Source: Todiramphus chloris collaris
Taxonomy: Eukaryota; Chordata; Aves; Coraciiformes; Alcedinidae
Reading direction: 5' to 3'
Assembly: GCA_025345505.1 (NCBI GenBank)
Contig: JANVCC010000185.1
Span: 1,246,701-1,310,700, forward strand
DNA length: 64,000 bases
Shown: one piece after another, positions 1-12,800 of the stretch
Layout of the letters: each line of letters begins with the position of its first letter
How positions within the stretch are numbered: the first letter of the stretch is position 1
Made by a program: the position numbers and the translations under genes
Notes under the pieces: generated by a model
Told to the model about the DNA's origin: nothing
The model's database searches: none
Seen by the model: the letters and a program-made list of their open reading frames with translations, nothing else

Positions 1-760
1 TGCTACAATCACTCTCCTGGCATGGCAGCGGGCTGGTTCCCCAGCAGCTCAGGGGTGAGCTCCTGCCTTGGAAACTGGCCGTTCTGGGGCCTCCTCCTCT
101 CTTTCCTGCAGCACACACGCTCTCCCCTGTTGTCCTCTGCTGCCTGCCCCTGCCCTGCCCAGCCCCAGCTCAGGCAGTGGACCCCTGAGCCAGGCCCTGC
201 CCTCCCAGCAGAGCCCAGGCAGGGCACTGGCCAGGAGCTCCTGCCCACCAGCCCACCTTGTTCTCCATCCTATGCTCCTGCAGAAGACACCAAACACTCA
301 GTTGCTTGACTACCAGGAGTGGCCACTATGGGCACTAAGCCACGCCACTCTAGGGATTTAAACGACTTAAACCAATATGCTGCTAATAACAAGTAGGTAT
401 TTTAATAAACCAGAGTCTTCAGGATGTGTATCAAAACCTCCGTGGTTTTGGCAGGCAGGCTGTGTGTCTGGATTGGCCCTCGGGAGGAAAGGATGCTGCC
501 TGGTCCCTCACCAGCACTCAGCAACCTCTAATGCCCTGGGACAGGGGACCGGTGTCACCCTCCGTCTGCACACAGAGGGATGGGCCAGGCAGCTTCTGGG
601 GCTTGCTCAGCATAAACCACTGAATTTGTGCCAGAGCTGGTACCACCACCGGGTGTCCTGAGCCCCGGCTCCTTGCTGGAGCCATCAGACATCACTCCTG
701 GGCAAATACCATGCTCTGTGTGTGGGTGAAGGTGGAAGAACAACAGAAGACGTCACGTAC
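1..760. other. 3' flank or 3' UTR of ADGRD2
   Basis: I see no exon I can defend here. The minus strand may hold the ADGRD2 terminal exon and 3' UTR. No CR1 or other recognisable transposon was seen. NR5A1, expected next in vertebrate synteny, is not visible. Confidence 0.4.
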
Positions 761-807
761 CGGTCTCTCAGGTGACATAATTGATGAAATCCCCATGGGA
801 ATTTTGG
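761..807 (-). CDS. ADGRD2: possible ADGRD2 C-terminal exon
   Basis: This 47-nt candidate exon takes phase 1 and codes AKIPMGISSIMSPERP before a GTACGT donor. If not spliced, the same frame reads on to a stop at about 692. The next exon, if any, is not clear. A tail ending near this motif would fit the ADGRD family, but this is the weakest exon of the model. Confidence 0.4.
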
Positions 808-3800
808 CTCCAAAATTTCCTAGGGGGTGAAGCAGCACAATGAGTTCAGAGACTGGAGAGTAGAAATATTCATGTTTTACCACGAACTCGGTGCTTTGTG
901 TCCTCAGAGTACCCCCTACTGAAGCAAAGGTCCCAAACAGGTTACCTGCATAACTGAACCCGCTAACTGGTCAGAACATGCAACACTTTTCCCAGAAGCT
1001 AAAAACCCTGTTTCCCCCTGCCACTATCGCTTCCCCTTCTCCAGAAAACACATTTTAAGACACAAACATGGATTCTGGCCTCACGAGAACGCAATGCTAC
1101 ATAACACAGTGATGAGATGCCCTTGCCCACACCCAGCCATCCTGCAGGCATGAGCCTGACCCCTCTGAGATCCACGTGCACATGGCCCCTGCCTTCCTGG
1201 GAACCCCTCATCCCTGGGAACCCCAACACCCCAAGTGCTCACACGGGCCCAGGATGCAAACGAGTTAACGCGGTGCCAAGAGACTGTGCTCTACAATTCA
1301 AGCCTTGGGATAACATTTTACTGTAATCTGACCAGCAGGCCTGGGCCAATAGCAACAACAAGCCTCTTTACCTTTGCTGGTGATGTTCTTCACTGGAGGG
1401 TCCTTCTGCACAGGGTTTGACAAGGCACTCTCAGCTGCAGAAGGACTCAGTTTCCCTGTCTCCCAGGAGGTTGTGTTTCTTGGACTTGATAAGTAGCTGA
1501 TGGGATGAGAGCAGTTCTGTAATGACAGGGAGGAGATACAGGACAGATATGGGCCCAACTGTAAAAATCAGTTTCATCTGCACTCTGGCCCCTGGGACTT
1601 TGACTCCCATCCCACCCTGGTAGAGCAGGTTGCTGCCTAACTGGGGTAGATTATCTTTGGGTCTGCGTTGTCCAACAGGACTGCAAAAAAAGGGAGACAG
1701 CCTCTGCCATGCTCCCTACATAAGACAAGAAAAATAAGACTTCTTTCCAACGTCACCTCCTCAAAAGGGTCCAAAGGTATGTCTAGGGCTCTCCTCTGAC
1801 GGGTGCATGATGAACGAAGGGGGCAGCAGGACTTCCTTGCAACTTACTGTGAATGAGAGAGCTTTCTTCTTGTCCTTCATCCTCTGGATGGCATTCCTCA
1901 CCTGGAGCAGATCAGGTATGTTAGAGGGACACAGCGGCCTTAGCAGAGCAAGAGATCCTCCAGCAAGTCATGGAGAAAAAGCAGCTCTTGTTCCAGAAGC
2001 CCAGCTGGGGCTGTGCTGCATGTTGCACCCACTACAACCCCAGCTATGCCCTGCACAGTTAATAAACAGTTGCTGTGACGAGCGACGGAGCCCCAGCCAG
2101 GGGCATCTCTTACCTCACTGTTGTAGACTGCGTAGACCAGGAATATGTAGAGGCCCTGGAAAGGAGAGAGCACAGGAGGGGTTAGAGATGCACAGCTGCT
2201 CTGTGCTGCTTGGCACAGGAGGAATGAGTTCGATGAGCCCTAGAATGGGTGAGGACTGGGCTAAGGGGAAGAGGCACAGACAGTGGGCACAGCACAGCAG
2301 GGACAGCTGGGCAGGAAGGACCTTCCTTAAAATGACACTTGAGACCCAGCTCTTCACAGGCAGTCCAAAGGAGAGATGGTCCCTGCCCCAATCCCTCTTC
2401 CTTCTCCCATTTCATCCGGGGGGAGTGGGAATCCCTTACTGGGCACTTGGCTTCCCAGACTGAAGCTCTCCCGCACTCCCACTCACTCGTGAATGCGAAA
2501 TCCCCAGGAAACACCTCCTTCAGGTCTCAAAAGCAGAAACCACCAGAATTAATTGCTAGGGGAACTGAATTCTGGGAAGCAGACCTCCCTTCCCACCAAA
2601 CACTGACCCCAAGTACAGCATGATGCTAGGGCAGACCCCTGTCCCACGCAGCAACAGATCTCAGCACTAACACACTCTCTGACCCAAATTCAGTGGGGTA
2701 CGGACCCAGAGGCTTTGCTCAGCCCCAGTCTGGACAACTCTTCCTGCCAGGGCTCCAGCAGCCACCTCTCTTCACAGGCCAAACCACGCTGCTGTGTGCA
2801 CGTGAGGCCCAGGGAGCAATGACAGGCTGTGCCAGGACCAAAGCCCAGGCACAGCACGGTGCCCAGGGCATGCCCAACGAAAGCGGCCGGGGCAGGGCTG
2901 CAGAGAGCGTTGTCTGGAGGCCACAGCCTGGGGCTAATTACAGCTCCAGACCAATGATTTCGGCCTTAAGGCAGCCCTATCTGGCCCACCAGATTTATGT
3001 TGTATCTGTGGGGTGTTTGTTATCACAGCTAGATAAATCAGCTGCAGCAAGAAAAGTAATCCATCTTGTCTTCAATGAGCCTCGCTCTTCATCTGCGAGC
3101 TCTTGGCAGAAGTAATGGTAGCAGTACCCTGGCGCCGTGCCATGACCTGTCCTTCAGCCAGCAATGCTGGTCACTCCCCCAGACCAGATTTCTGGCCAGG
3201 CTGCCAAGGCAGGTCTTCCTTGAAATAATCATTTTGGATGAGCGCAGGGAGGGGGGATGGCGAGGTCAGCTGGGAGCAGAGCGGGGAAGGAGAGGAGGCC
3301 CAGCTGCAGCGGCGGGCGGAAGCAGAGCCATGGCTCTGGGGGAACCCGCTCCTGCCTGTGTTCTTGCCCGTGCTCCTGCCTGTGTTCCTGCCCGTGCTCC
3401 TGCCCGTGTTCCTGCCCGTGCTCCTGCCTGTGTTCCTGCCCGTGCTCCTGCCCGTGCACCCTCTTCTCCCGGCAGTGCCTGCAGCGCCCCGTTCCCGGGG
3501 CTCCACGCTCACGGCGAGGCAGGCGCTGGGTGGACACGGGTGAGAGCATGGCGTGCTCTGGAGCCCACGAAGCAGGATGGACGCTCCTGCCTGGCGTCCG
3601 TCTGTCCTGCTGTGTTCTGCACATCCCGGCTGGGAGCAACGTCATCTCCTGCTCCCATCTCACTGGGGGTGGGTGAATGGCTCTGAAATCTCTGCCCTGA
3701 GCCAGCCTCAGGACCATCCTTCCAGCTCTACAAGTCTGCATGAAGCCAGCAAGTTTTCACGAGCAGACACCTCTGCCCAGCAGCAGCTTGGCAGGGTGTT

Positions 3801-6800
3801 GGTGCTGCCACCTCTGAAAGCAGGGGCCGAGGCAGCCACCTACCCCCTGCACCGTGCCGAGTTGCTGCTCAGCCCCTCAGCTGGATTCCTGCACTGCCTG
3901 CCTGGAGAAGGAGCTCTCGTGTTTGGTGACAACGCACGGAGTAACCTTGAAGACAGGCTTTGGTTTCCGCAGATAAACAGAAAGCAGTCAAACAAACAAA
4001 CAACCGCAGCGGCAAAACTTCCCTGCGCAAGGCTCGTGCCTGAAGAACACTGGCCTTAGAGGAAATCCCAAGGAGAGCCATAAGGCAGCCAGCAAAGGGG
4101 CTGAAACGGGACGGCTTTGCCACTGTTCTCCCTCAGCTCCACAGCTTCCCGCCAGCATTCCTCTCCCGGGGTAATCTGCAAACTGACCTGAACTAGGTAA
4201 TGAAGGGACAGAGGGAAAAAAGCACAGCAAGCCCTCAACTCTCTGTCCACACAACAGCCACTACTGAGCTGCAGGAGAAAAAAAACCAATAAAAGCAGCA
4301 ATGACTTAGAAAGCAAGGGAAAAAACCAAGTCCTGATCCAGCAAACACCTTCAGCTCCTGTATCACCCAAGGTAGACTTTGTTGTGGTCTGTGAGAGAGT
4401 CTCGGGAGATGTATCATCCAGAGGACACATTTATTCATTCCAGGAGTTATTCAAAGAACCTCTCAGCCCAGCACCCATGTTATAACAGCCAGCATCCTGC
4501 AGCCCCTCCACCAGCATCAGCGGTGACATTCAGCACTGCGCTCTGATCTGCCTCCCTGATGATACTGATGGAGTTCACCCAAGCCCAGAAACCATTTTTC
4601 TTCTGTGAATGAAAAGATGCTGGTGCTGTTGTCAGCTCTGCTCACTGCATCTCCTCACAGCACAGAGCCTGGGGTTCTCTTCTGCTCAGTAACCTAAGCA
4701 TGGCATGAGAAGGCAAGGAGAACTGATGCTATATTTAATTACAGCTAGGACAGGCCTCCTGACACCCTTCTGATAGCCTTAATAGCAGAGATGTGGAGAG
4801 GCAGCCCTTGTCTGGCCTTGGAACATCCCCATCTGAGAGCTGACGGATGTGCGTGAGCAGCACCCGGCCGCTGGACCGGTGCCAGCCGCAGGCAGAACAT
4901 CCCTGGAGCAACCACCCATCTTGTGCACGTAGCGATAACGCCTGCACTTCACCCTTGGAGAGCTGGGCCAGTGCAGCACTGAAACTGGCCAAGTGTGCCA
5001 GAGGGAAGCATTGCGAGCTCGGCCGCTCCGTGAGCGAGAGCTACAGGGAGCCAATTTCTATGGAACCCGAAGGAAAAAGGGAGAAGAACTCTTTGGGTCC
5101 CAGTGCTTTGGAGGGTAGTGCCCAGCTGCTCTCTTGACTTGGATCCCCTGGAGTAGGAGTTGTCCTCAAGCACTGGGCAAGGGACTCTGAAGAGTCTCTC
5201 TGAAAATCCAGCACAAAGGGGCAGGACTGACTGTGGGGGTACCCCTGGGTGCCATCTGTGCTGGCACAGGTTTAGCCCAGGGCTTGGACTGAGTCCACCG
5301 TGTCCCCCCGGCTGGCTCTGTGCCAACAGTAACCCTGCCTGCAGAGAGCCCCAGGCCCGCCTTGGGACCATCCCCTCCTGCCCATGCCAGGAGCAGCGGA
5401 GTTCAGTGCTTCTCTAGCTCCATCTACAGCTGCTTTCTCTCCAGCTTGGGAGAGCTTCTGCCAGCAAGGGGGCTGATGTGCAGCGCAGGTGGCAAGCACA
5501 TGCTCTGGAACTTTTTGCCGCTCAGTTTCAAACATCTCATCAGATTTCAGTGTACCTCTCAGCAGACACTGGGAGCATCCCTGGAGAGAAGCTGCGTGGC
5601 TGCAGACAATACACATTTTAGGGGTTAAGATTTTCAGACCTTGATCTTCTCTTGCCTCCCTGTCACACAGCTGCCTCCCAGGCAAGGGGAAGGTGGCTCT
5701 GCCCATACAGCTCTTAGGACACAACCTCTAAGTACATGTGAACATGAACCATATGGAAAACACTCGCCCTAGAACACACAGCATCTAAGCTGCAGTCGAT
5801 CCCACTGTGTCTGGAAGTGACCTTTGAGACACTGTGAACAGCCCTGTTCTGACACTGATGCTGGCACACATGGTCCCTCCCTACCCTGTAGGAATGAGGC
5901 TCAAGCAGCAGCTGGGACATCTGCCCCATTAAACCAGACAGTTGTCATTTAATTACCCATTATATGACCAAATAAAAACTCTGATGAAGTTGCCCTCCAG
6001 CATTGTGGTGTGTCATTTTCAAACCATGCTCACGTCAAAAAATCTAACGTGAGAAACACGGTTTGAGCTGGAAAGCTGTGGCACCAGTAGGACCTTCCAG
6101 AGACTGGTGCTAAAGGGCCAATAGATGAACAGGGTCTCCAGGGCTGTATTTGAGAGCTTGAGAGCATGAGCTTAGTTTCCTCAGGCAGAACAGCACAGTG
6201 GCTTGGGAGAGGCAGGGCACCCTGAAGCACAAGAGAGCAGAGATACCTGCTTGGCTGTGATGTGAGGATCCATGTGGTACAGGACTCACCTGGAGGGAGT
6301 TCAGCATGATGAAGACATAGGCCCAAACGATGCTGAGGTGGACAAGGACCCCACACACCCAGGTCAGCCCCAGCACAGGCAGCAGCACCAGGATGGGCTT
6401 GGCTGTGGCCCTGTCAGGAAGAAGAGCCCAGGGTTACCTGGCTGCATGGCAAAACCAAAACAGTGTGCACCAGCACCCCCCTCCCAGCCACCAGCTCTCA
6501 CCTGGGCCCCTGTTGTGCCTCGGGGCCCTGAATCCAGGGTGTCCTGGCAAAACACCCCAGCCTGCCAAATATCCTTCCTGGCTCTGCAAACCCTGCCCTT
6601 GCCATGATCTCCCTGGGGCACCTGCACTGGGTTACACAGCACACATGGGTGCTCCATGGGAGCACTCTGGCCTCTGTCTTGCTGTTTAGGAGAAATTTTC
6701 CTTGTCTTCGTGCTGGAGCCAGCTCTCCTCCCCCAGCAAGTGCCTTTCAGATAACATGTCCGCCAAGAGGCACCCAAGATGGTAGAAATGGAACAAATTC

Positions 6801-9800
6801 CTCTGCAAACAAAACTAGTTAAGAGGGGAAAACCAAACATTTCACCTCCCAGCCCGCAGTGTGCCAGCCCTGCTCTCTATCTATCACTGAGTTAGCAAGA
6901 AGGGAGCTCATTGACGTCATTGGCCATGTGAAAACAGCTATTTCCCCCCCAGTTGCTGCTACAAGGAGGGCTTCTGTATTTGTTTTATTAGCATATGGGT
7001 GTCACCCTGCCCTCCAGCAATGCCCTATCTTCATGCTTCTGTAAATTTGGGAAAATTTATTTATGATACAGGGGAACAATGCGTGTCTACCAGGGGTATC
7101 CGGCGCCAGCTAACAACAATAAAGATTCACAGAGGATGATAAAGTAATGACTCAAGCAGCACTTTTTTAGAGGTCTCTCTATATTGACTGATTAGAGAAG
7201 TCCACATCCCCTCTCCTTCCCCATCCAACCCCCACCAGCGTCACTTTCAATACACCAAGTCCCAGAGTCACACAGCAAATGCTCTCGATAATGGCAAATG
7301 GCCCAAAGCCCCGCGCTCCCTACAGCTGGCACCATGCTGCAGGGCACACAGGGGCATGGCTGTGAGACGAGTCCAGCTACGGCCCCTTCCAGCAGCAGTG
7401 TTCTGTGAAGTGGAGCGGAGCTGCCTCTGCAGCTCAGAGCTCTGTAAAATCCCATGGAAATTAGGTACCAAGTTGGTTCCTTGAAGCCCTCCAAGCTGCT
7501 ACCTCACCTCCCCATGATGATCTTTGAGGGAATGCCCGCCAGCAACCTGCTCAGCAGCACAGTGGGCTGGTGTTAGCGAAGGGGAGTCTGCCCTGCTCTC
7601 CCATGCACGCCGGCACCACTGCAGGCGATGGGGATGCTCACACCGCCCATTCCCAGACTCAAACTGCTGCTCCTGGCGATGGCAATGGGCCCAGGGCAGC
7701 CAAGGGTGCTGCCAAGGGTCCCCTGTCCTAAAGTGTTGGTATTTGGGAGAGCAAGTGCAGCTGTAGGAGTCCAGCACTGGGTTTCCCAGGCTGCAAGTGC
7801 TGGCTGGGCTTCTTGGTGGCATAGATGTTAGAGCAGGCAGACTGCCTCTGCGTGATGCAGTTACCCTGGAGGAGAAAATCCTTTCTGCCCTGACTCCCCC
7901 AACTCCTGCTTTTTCACTGTGCCAAGGCAAAGACTCAGCTTAACAATAATTGCACCATTTCATCCCCGGAGCAGCCACGGTGGGGAAAACCAGCCCCTTC
8001 CCTGCTCACCAGCCACGGTGGGGAAAACCAGCCCCTTNNNNNNNNNNNNNNNNNNNNNNNNNNNNNNNNNNNNNNNNNNNNNNNNNNNNNNNNNNNNNNN
8101 NNNNNNNNNNNNNNNNNNNNNNNNNNNNNNNNNNNNNNNNNNNNNNNNNNNNNNNNNNNNNNNNNNNNNNNNNNNNNNNNNNNNNNNNNNNNNNNNNNNN
8201 NNNNNNNNNNNNNNNNNNNNNNNNNNNNNNNNNNNNNNNNNNNNNNNNNNNNNNNNNNNNNNNNNNNNNNNNNNNNNNNNNNNNNNNNNNNNNNNNNNNN
8301 NNNNNNNNNNNNNNNNNNNNNNNNNNNNNNNNNNNNNNNNNNNNNNNNNNNNNNNNNNNNNNNNNNNNNNNNNNNNNNNNNNNNNNNNNNNNNNNNNNNN
8401 NNNNNNNNNNNNNNNNNNNNNNNNNNNNNNNNNNNNNNNNNNNNNNNNNNNNNNNNNNNNNNNNNNNNNNNNNNNNNNNNNNNNNNNNNNNNNNNNNNNN
8501 NNNNNNNNNNNNNNNNNNNNNNNNNNNNNNNNNNNNNNNNNNNNNNNNNNNNNNNNNNNNNNNNNNNNNNNNNNNNNNNNNNNNNNNNNNNNNNNNNNNN
8601 NNNNNNNNNNNNNNNNNNNNNNNNNNNNNNNNNNNNNNNNNNNNNNNNNNNNNNNNNNNNNNNNNNNNNNNNNNNNNNNNNNNNNNNNNNNNNNNNNNNN
8701 NNNNNNNNNNNNNNNNNNNNNNNNNNNNNNNNNNNNNNNNNNNNNNNNNNNNNNNNNNNNNNNNNNNNNNNNNNNNNNNNNNNNNNNNNNNNNNNNNNNN
8801 NNNNNNNNNNNNNNNNNNNNNNNNNNNNNNNNNNNNNNNNNNNNNNNNNNNNNNNNNNNNNNNNNNNNNNNNNNNNNNNNNNNNNNNNNNNNNNNNNNNN
8901 NNNNNNGGCCCTGGCACTTACAGCCAGGATGAAGAGGACAGGCCCTGGCACTTACAGCCAGGATGAAGAGCACAGGCCCCACGAAGGCCCAGATGACGTT
9001 AGTCTGAACGTTCAGCCAGCAGTGGTTGTCTGCCACATACTTGTTAAAGGAAGTTGCAAGGGTCACACCCACAATAACGACTGGAAGGCCTGCAGAAAAC
9101 AAGCACAAATTAAATGCCAGGAAGGGCAGAGATGATCCATGCAGGGCAGCTCTGCTCTAGACAATTGCTTCAATGCCCCCATGACCAGCCAGGCTCCAGC
9201 ACGAGCCAGCTTAGCCTCTGAAACCCCACGAGCAACATCAATTTACTGCAGCTGAAACCTGTCCCAGCTCTGCAAGGCCAGATTTATACGCTGTCAGCAT
9301 CGCTCTCCTAGGTATAAAGCACTCCAAGTCCCAAGTCCTGATCAAAGCAATTTACTCCTCAGATTGCTTTTTTAACAAAATGGACAATCAAAGACATAAA
9401 CCAATCCAAAATATTGGAACTGGCTGCCCAGTGTCCAACTGGGGGTGTGTTTTGCAAGGAAGAGGCTCCTCTCTGGTATGAAACTCAGCTTATTCAAATG
9501 AATTCCGTGTCCCTAAAGGGCTCACTCAGAATAAAGGGTGCTTAGTCTGGACCATATTTATATTTAGATTACTAGCAGACACTAGTAATGCTCTCTGAGA
9601 ACAAAACCTTACCATAAACTTTCTCCTCCTTTTTTTTTTTTTTTTTTTTTGTATTGAACTCTGTTTTAGAAAAATAACAGAAATTCTTTTTAACTTATAT
9701 TCTAAGACCGGCAACTTGAGCCGTAAAGGTTAAGACAGCCTCTGCAGAGCACTGGTACCTGCCTCACACATGGAGTCAAACCAAACTCTCTGGAATCCCT

Positions 9801-12800
9801 CCTATTGAAACTTTTGCTAGAGAAAAACTTGACACATTTTGTGAGTGCCCAGCACAGAGGATAGAGACGATAGAGATAGACATCCAGAGGTAGATACCCC
9901 AGCCTGTCATGTAGTAGAACTTCATTCTCCTGTCTTCGCTCATGTTGACTGCTACCACTTTGCTCCACAGGAGAAGCCCCTCTACCAGCATCCACGAAAA
10001 GGCTGCCATGAAGAAGAGATGAAGGAAGGCAGTGATGGTGAAACACACCACCTGGGGAGAACAGAAATCACGGGCTGTTTCAGGAGGAGTCCTCTGGGAG
10101 CTTCCGTGTGTGGTCAGGGGGAAGAGACTGCTGCAGACTGTGCAGAAATGTACTGAAGCATCCACAAGCACCAGGAAGAGTTCTTAAAATGGCAACACGT
10201 GAACAGTCCACTGCTGCAGCTCACACACTTCATCTGTGTGACCCTCTCCAGCCACAGAAGGGGGACCTGACCGCATCTTTTCCTGCAGTTCTTGGACGTT
10301 CATTGCAGGCCTCTCATCTCAGAGCTGCTCAACACAGCCCTGGGATGGGGAAGTAGCCACAGAAAGGATCAGAACTGTATGTTGCTGTTTTCTACCTAGT
10401 TAAATTTCCCGATGGATTTTTTTTTTGTCAGAAACAAGCTGTCAGAAAAAAAAGCAGTGACTTTTCCCTACAAATGGCACAATGCATGTACGCTTATCTC
10501 CAAACACAGGGACACAGACCTTCCATAGGTGCAAGTTACAGGTAATTAATGAAACATTAATAAATGGGATTACAATTCTGTTGTGTTTGCTTGAGCAGGC
10601 CTGGTCCTGCTCGTTGAACAGAACACTTTCTGGTGAGCTTACCTGGTTGGTCTTGGCCAATTCACTGAACATGAGCAGAGCCTCTGCTGCAGCTAATGCA
10701 AAGATCAGGTTCTTGTGCACGGTTGTTCGTTCACTCTTGGGGACACTGAGGAAGGAGAGAGGAAGGCCTCAGGTGCTGGCGAATGAAAGGGTGCCCATGT
10801 TCTCACTAGTCCTTGCCGGGCTGTACACCCTGCCTGGGTGACCCGAGATCTCTGCTACTCGCTGCAAAGACAACGGTCTGGTGAGGCCGGGGACCACCCT
10901 GCTGTGTGAGCACCTGGTGCTGGGGGCACGCTTGGGTGCCGCTGCTCAGACCTTGGCCAGTGCTCCAAGGAAGAGGCAGCGAGGAGGAGGTGGAGGGAGC
11001 CACCTCTGTGCTCACAAGGCAGATCTCTGTGCTTGCCAAGCGATGCAGAACAGTTGGCAATTGAAGGAATAGTCTTTGCTCCATTTATTTTATAAAAAAT
11101 AACTCTAGCAGAGTCGCTTTTATGGCAAACGTTGTCACTGCTAACAGCCTTTCCACAGACAGCCAGGTGTGTGCACAGCTCATACAAGCATCTCCTCAGA
11201 AACAACCAGCGCTGCAACACCTCTCCAGCCAACAACAACTGCTCCCCAACCTCCCCTCTGCCACCGACTGCCAGTGCAGCTCCCCACACGCCCGCATCAC
11301 CTCACACTGACAAAGGACACCTTGTTTGTGTACTTGTTCTGAAGCAAATAGTGAACAAAAAATACAGAGAAGGCTACAGGAGTCTGGACTTTTCTTACCC
11401 AACTGCCAAGAACAAAATGAAGGTAACAACCAAGGCACAGAAGGAAACTCCACATCCAATGAAAGTCAGGGTCTGCAGTGTGAGCTCCTCCTTGGTGGTC
11501 CTCTGCTCCAACCATGAAACAACAGAAGATAAACCACCCCCCAGAATTAACCACAGACTGCTCCCAGTTCTGGCATCCACCCCGGAGTGGCAGGGGAAGC
11601 TCCTCACTCACCTGCATCTCGTAAACCTGCAGCAGGACAGCGAAGTTCGTGGTGTGGTTGCAAAAACAGGCAGTGGAGTCCGGGAGAGACGTCACCACAG
11701 AGCAGCCGGCTGTGGACCACATCCCCCCAGAGTCTGGGCTGACATGCAGGAAAAAAAACAGAGAAAACACGTGGAAATTACCATCCACTTCAACAGAACC
11801 ACACATCTCAGTGCCCAGCAGTATTTATGAGGCTGGGAGTCCTGCACGTCTGTTGGGCTGTCTATCTTGGACCAACCCTTCTTTGCTGTCGGCAACAATC
11901 ATAATTAACTAGGGCTTTCCATTTTAGTTGTATACACCTCCTTAAAGGTCACTTGCTTGTGGGTGACTTCTCCAAAGGGAATCTTCCCAGGAGAGGGCTC
12001 TACTCCAGCAGGTAGAGGATGCCAGCATGCAAAGCAGGCAAAGTATTATAGATCCCTACTCTTACCAATACATTTATATTGTTATGTTTGGTTTTCCAGT
12101 GGAAATTAAAGCTCACAAATCTGGGGACCTGAACTGAAACAAGGCACCTGAGGCTGAAGTTCCAGAAGGCACAGATGGGCCCCACCAGCTTATTGGGCAG
12201 GTCCTGCAGGCAGAGAGGGAGAAGAAGCAATTACACAGCCACGCACATACTGAATGCAGCCCGGTGCGGTTCACTCACGAGGCTGCAACAAGGTCCATCA
12301 GCACAGGAGAAATACCTCCCCAGACAAGGTGACAGAGCTGGGCATGGGACAGCCCAAGAGCTCTGGGGGCCTTAAGCCAAGGCTGCTGGGTCAGGAGGAA
12401 GCACGGCCCCTCCTCAGGGTACCTGGACGTGGTGCTGCAGGCGGTAGCGCACCGATGTGCTAATCTCCTGGTGGTCACTGAACAGAGCGGATGAGATCAC
12501 AGCGGTGCCCACCATGGTGGTCAGGAACCTGCCAGGGAAAGCATGCTGCTCACAGGCACAGGAACCACGAGACGTGCTCAGAAATCAGGATCTTGTGTTA
12601 TACAAGGGAGCTGGAGAGATCGAGAGCCATTCGGGAGTGTGTCAGTGCCACCAGCAAAGGGCCTGGGCACAGGGCAGAAAGCACCTCAGATAACCTGGCA
12701 AACAGGAACCACCATCACTGCCCCTGTAGATGCAGGATGTGACCGTGCAGACAGGTACTGTGGCATCCCAAGTGGCTGGCAGCTCAGCAGCGCAATGGCA

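Noticed and set aside
1-1300. NR5A1 coding sequence expected next to ADGRD2
   Set aside because: No zinc-finger or ligand-binding-domain sequence is visible on either strand.
3066-3741. Overlapping open frames of 100-206 codons on both strands
   Set aside because: They are driven by the 12-bp minisatellite and GC-rich flanks; no recognisable protein.
6511-6570. Exon-like segment (AGVFCQDTLDS) between a CAG and a GTGAGA on the minus strand
   Set aside because: Its phase does not bridge exons 17 and 19 and it has no membrane-helix character.
7508-7566. Exon-like 59-nt segment (PTVLLSRLLAGIP) with the right phase (0 to 2) for the missing ADGRD2 exon
   Set aside because: It is too short for the end of TM5 plus ICL3 and does not resemble that region in related receptors. 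The gap is a better location.
7919-9108. Long open frames crossing 8038-8906
   Set aside because: They are made of untranslated N and are open only because of the gap. Only the 8956-9089 part is a real exon.
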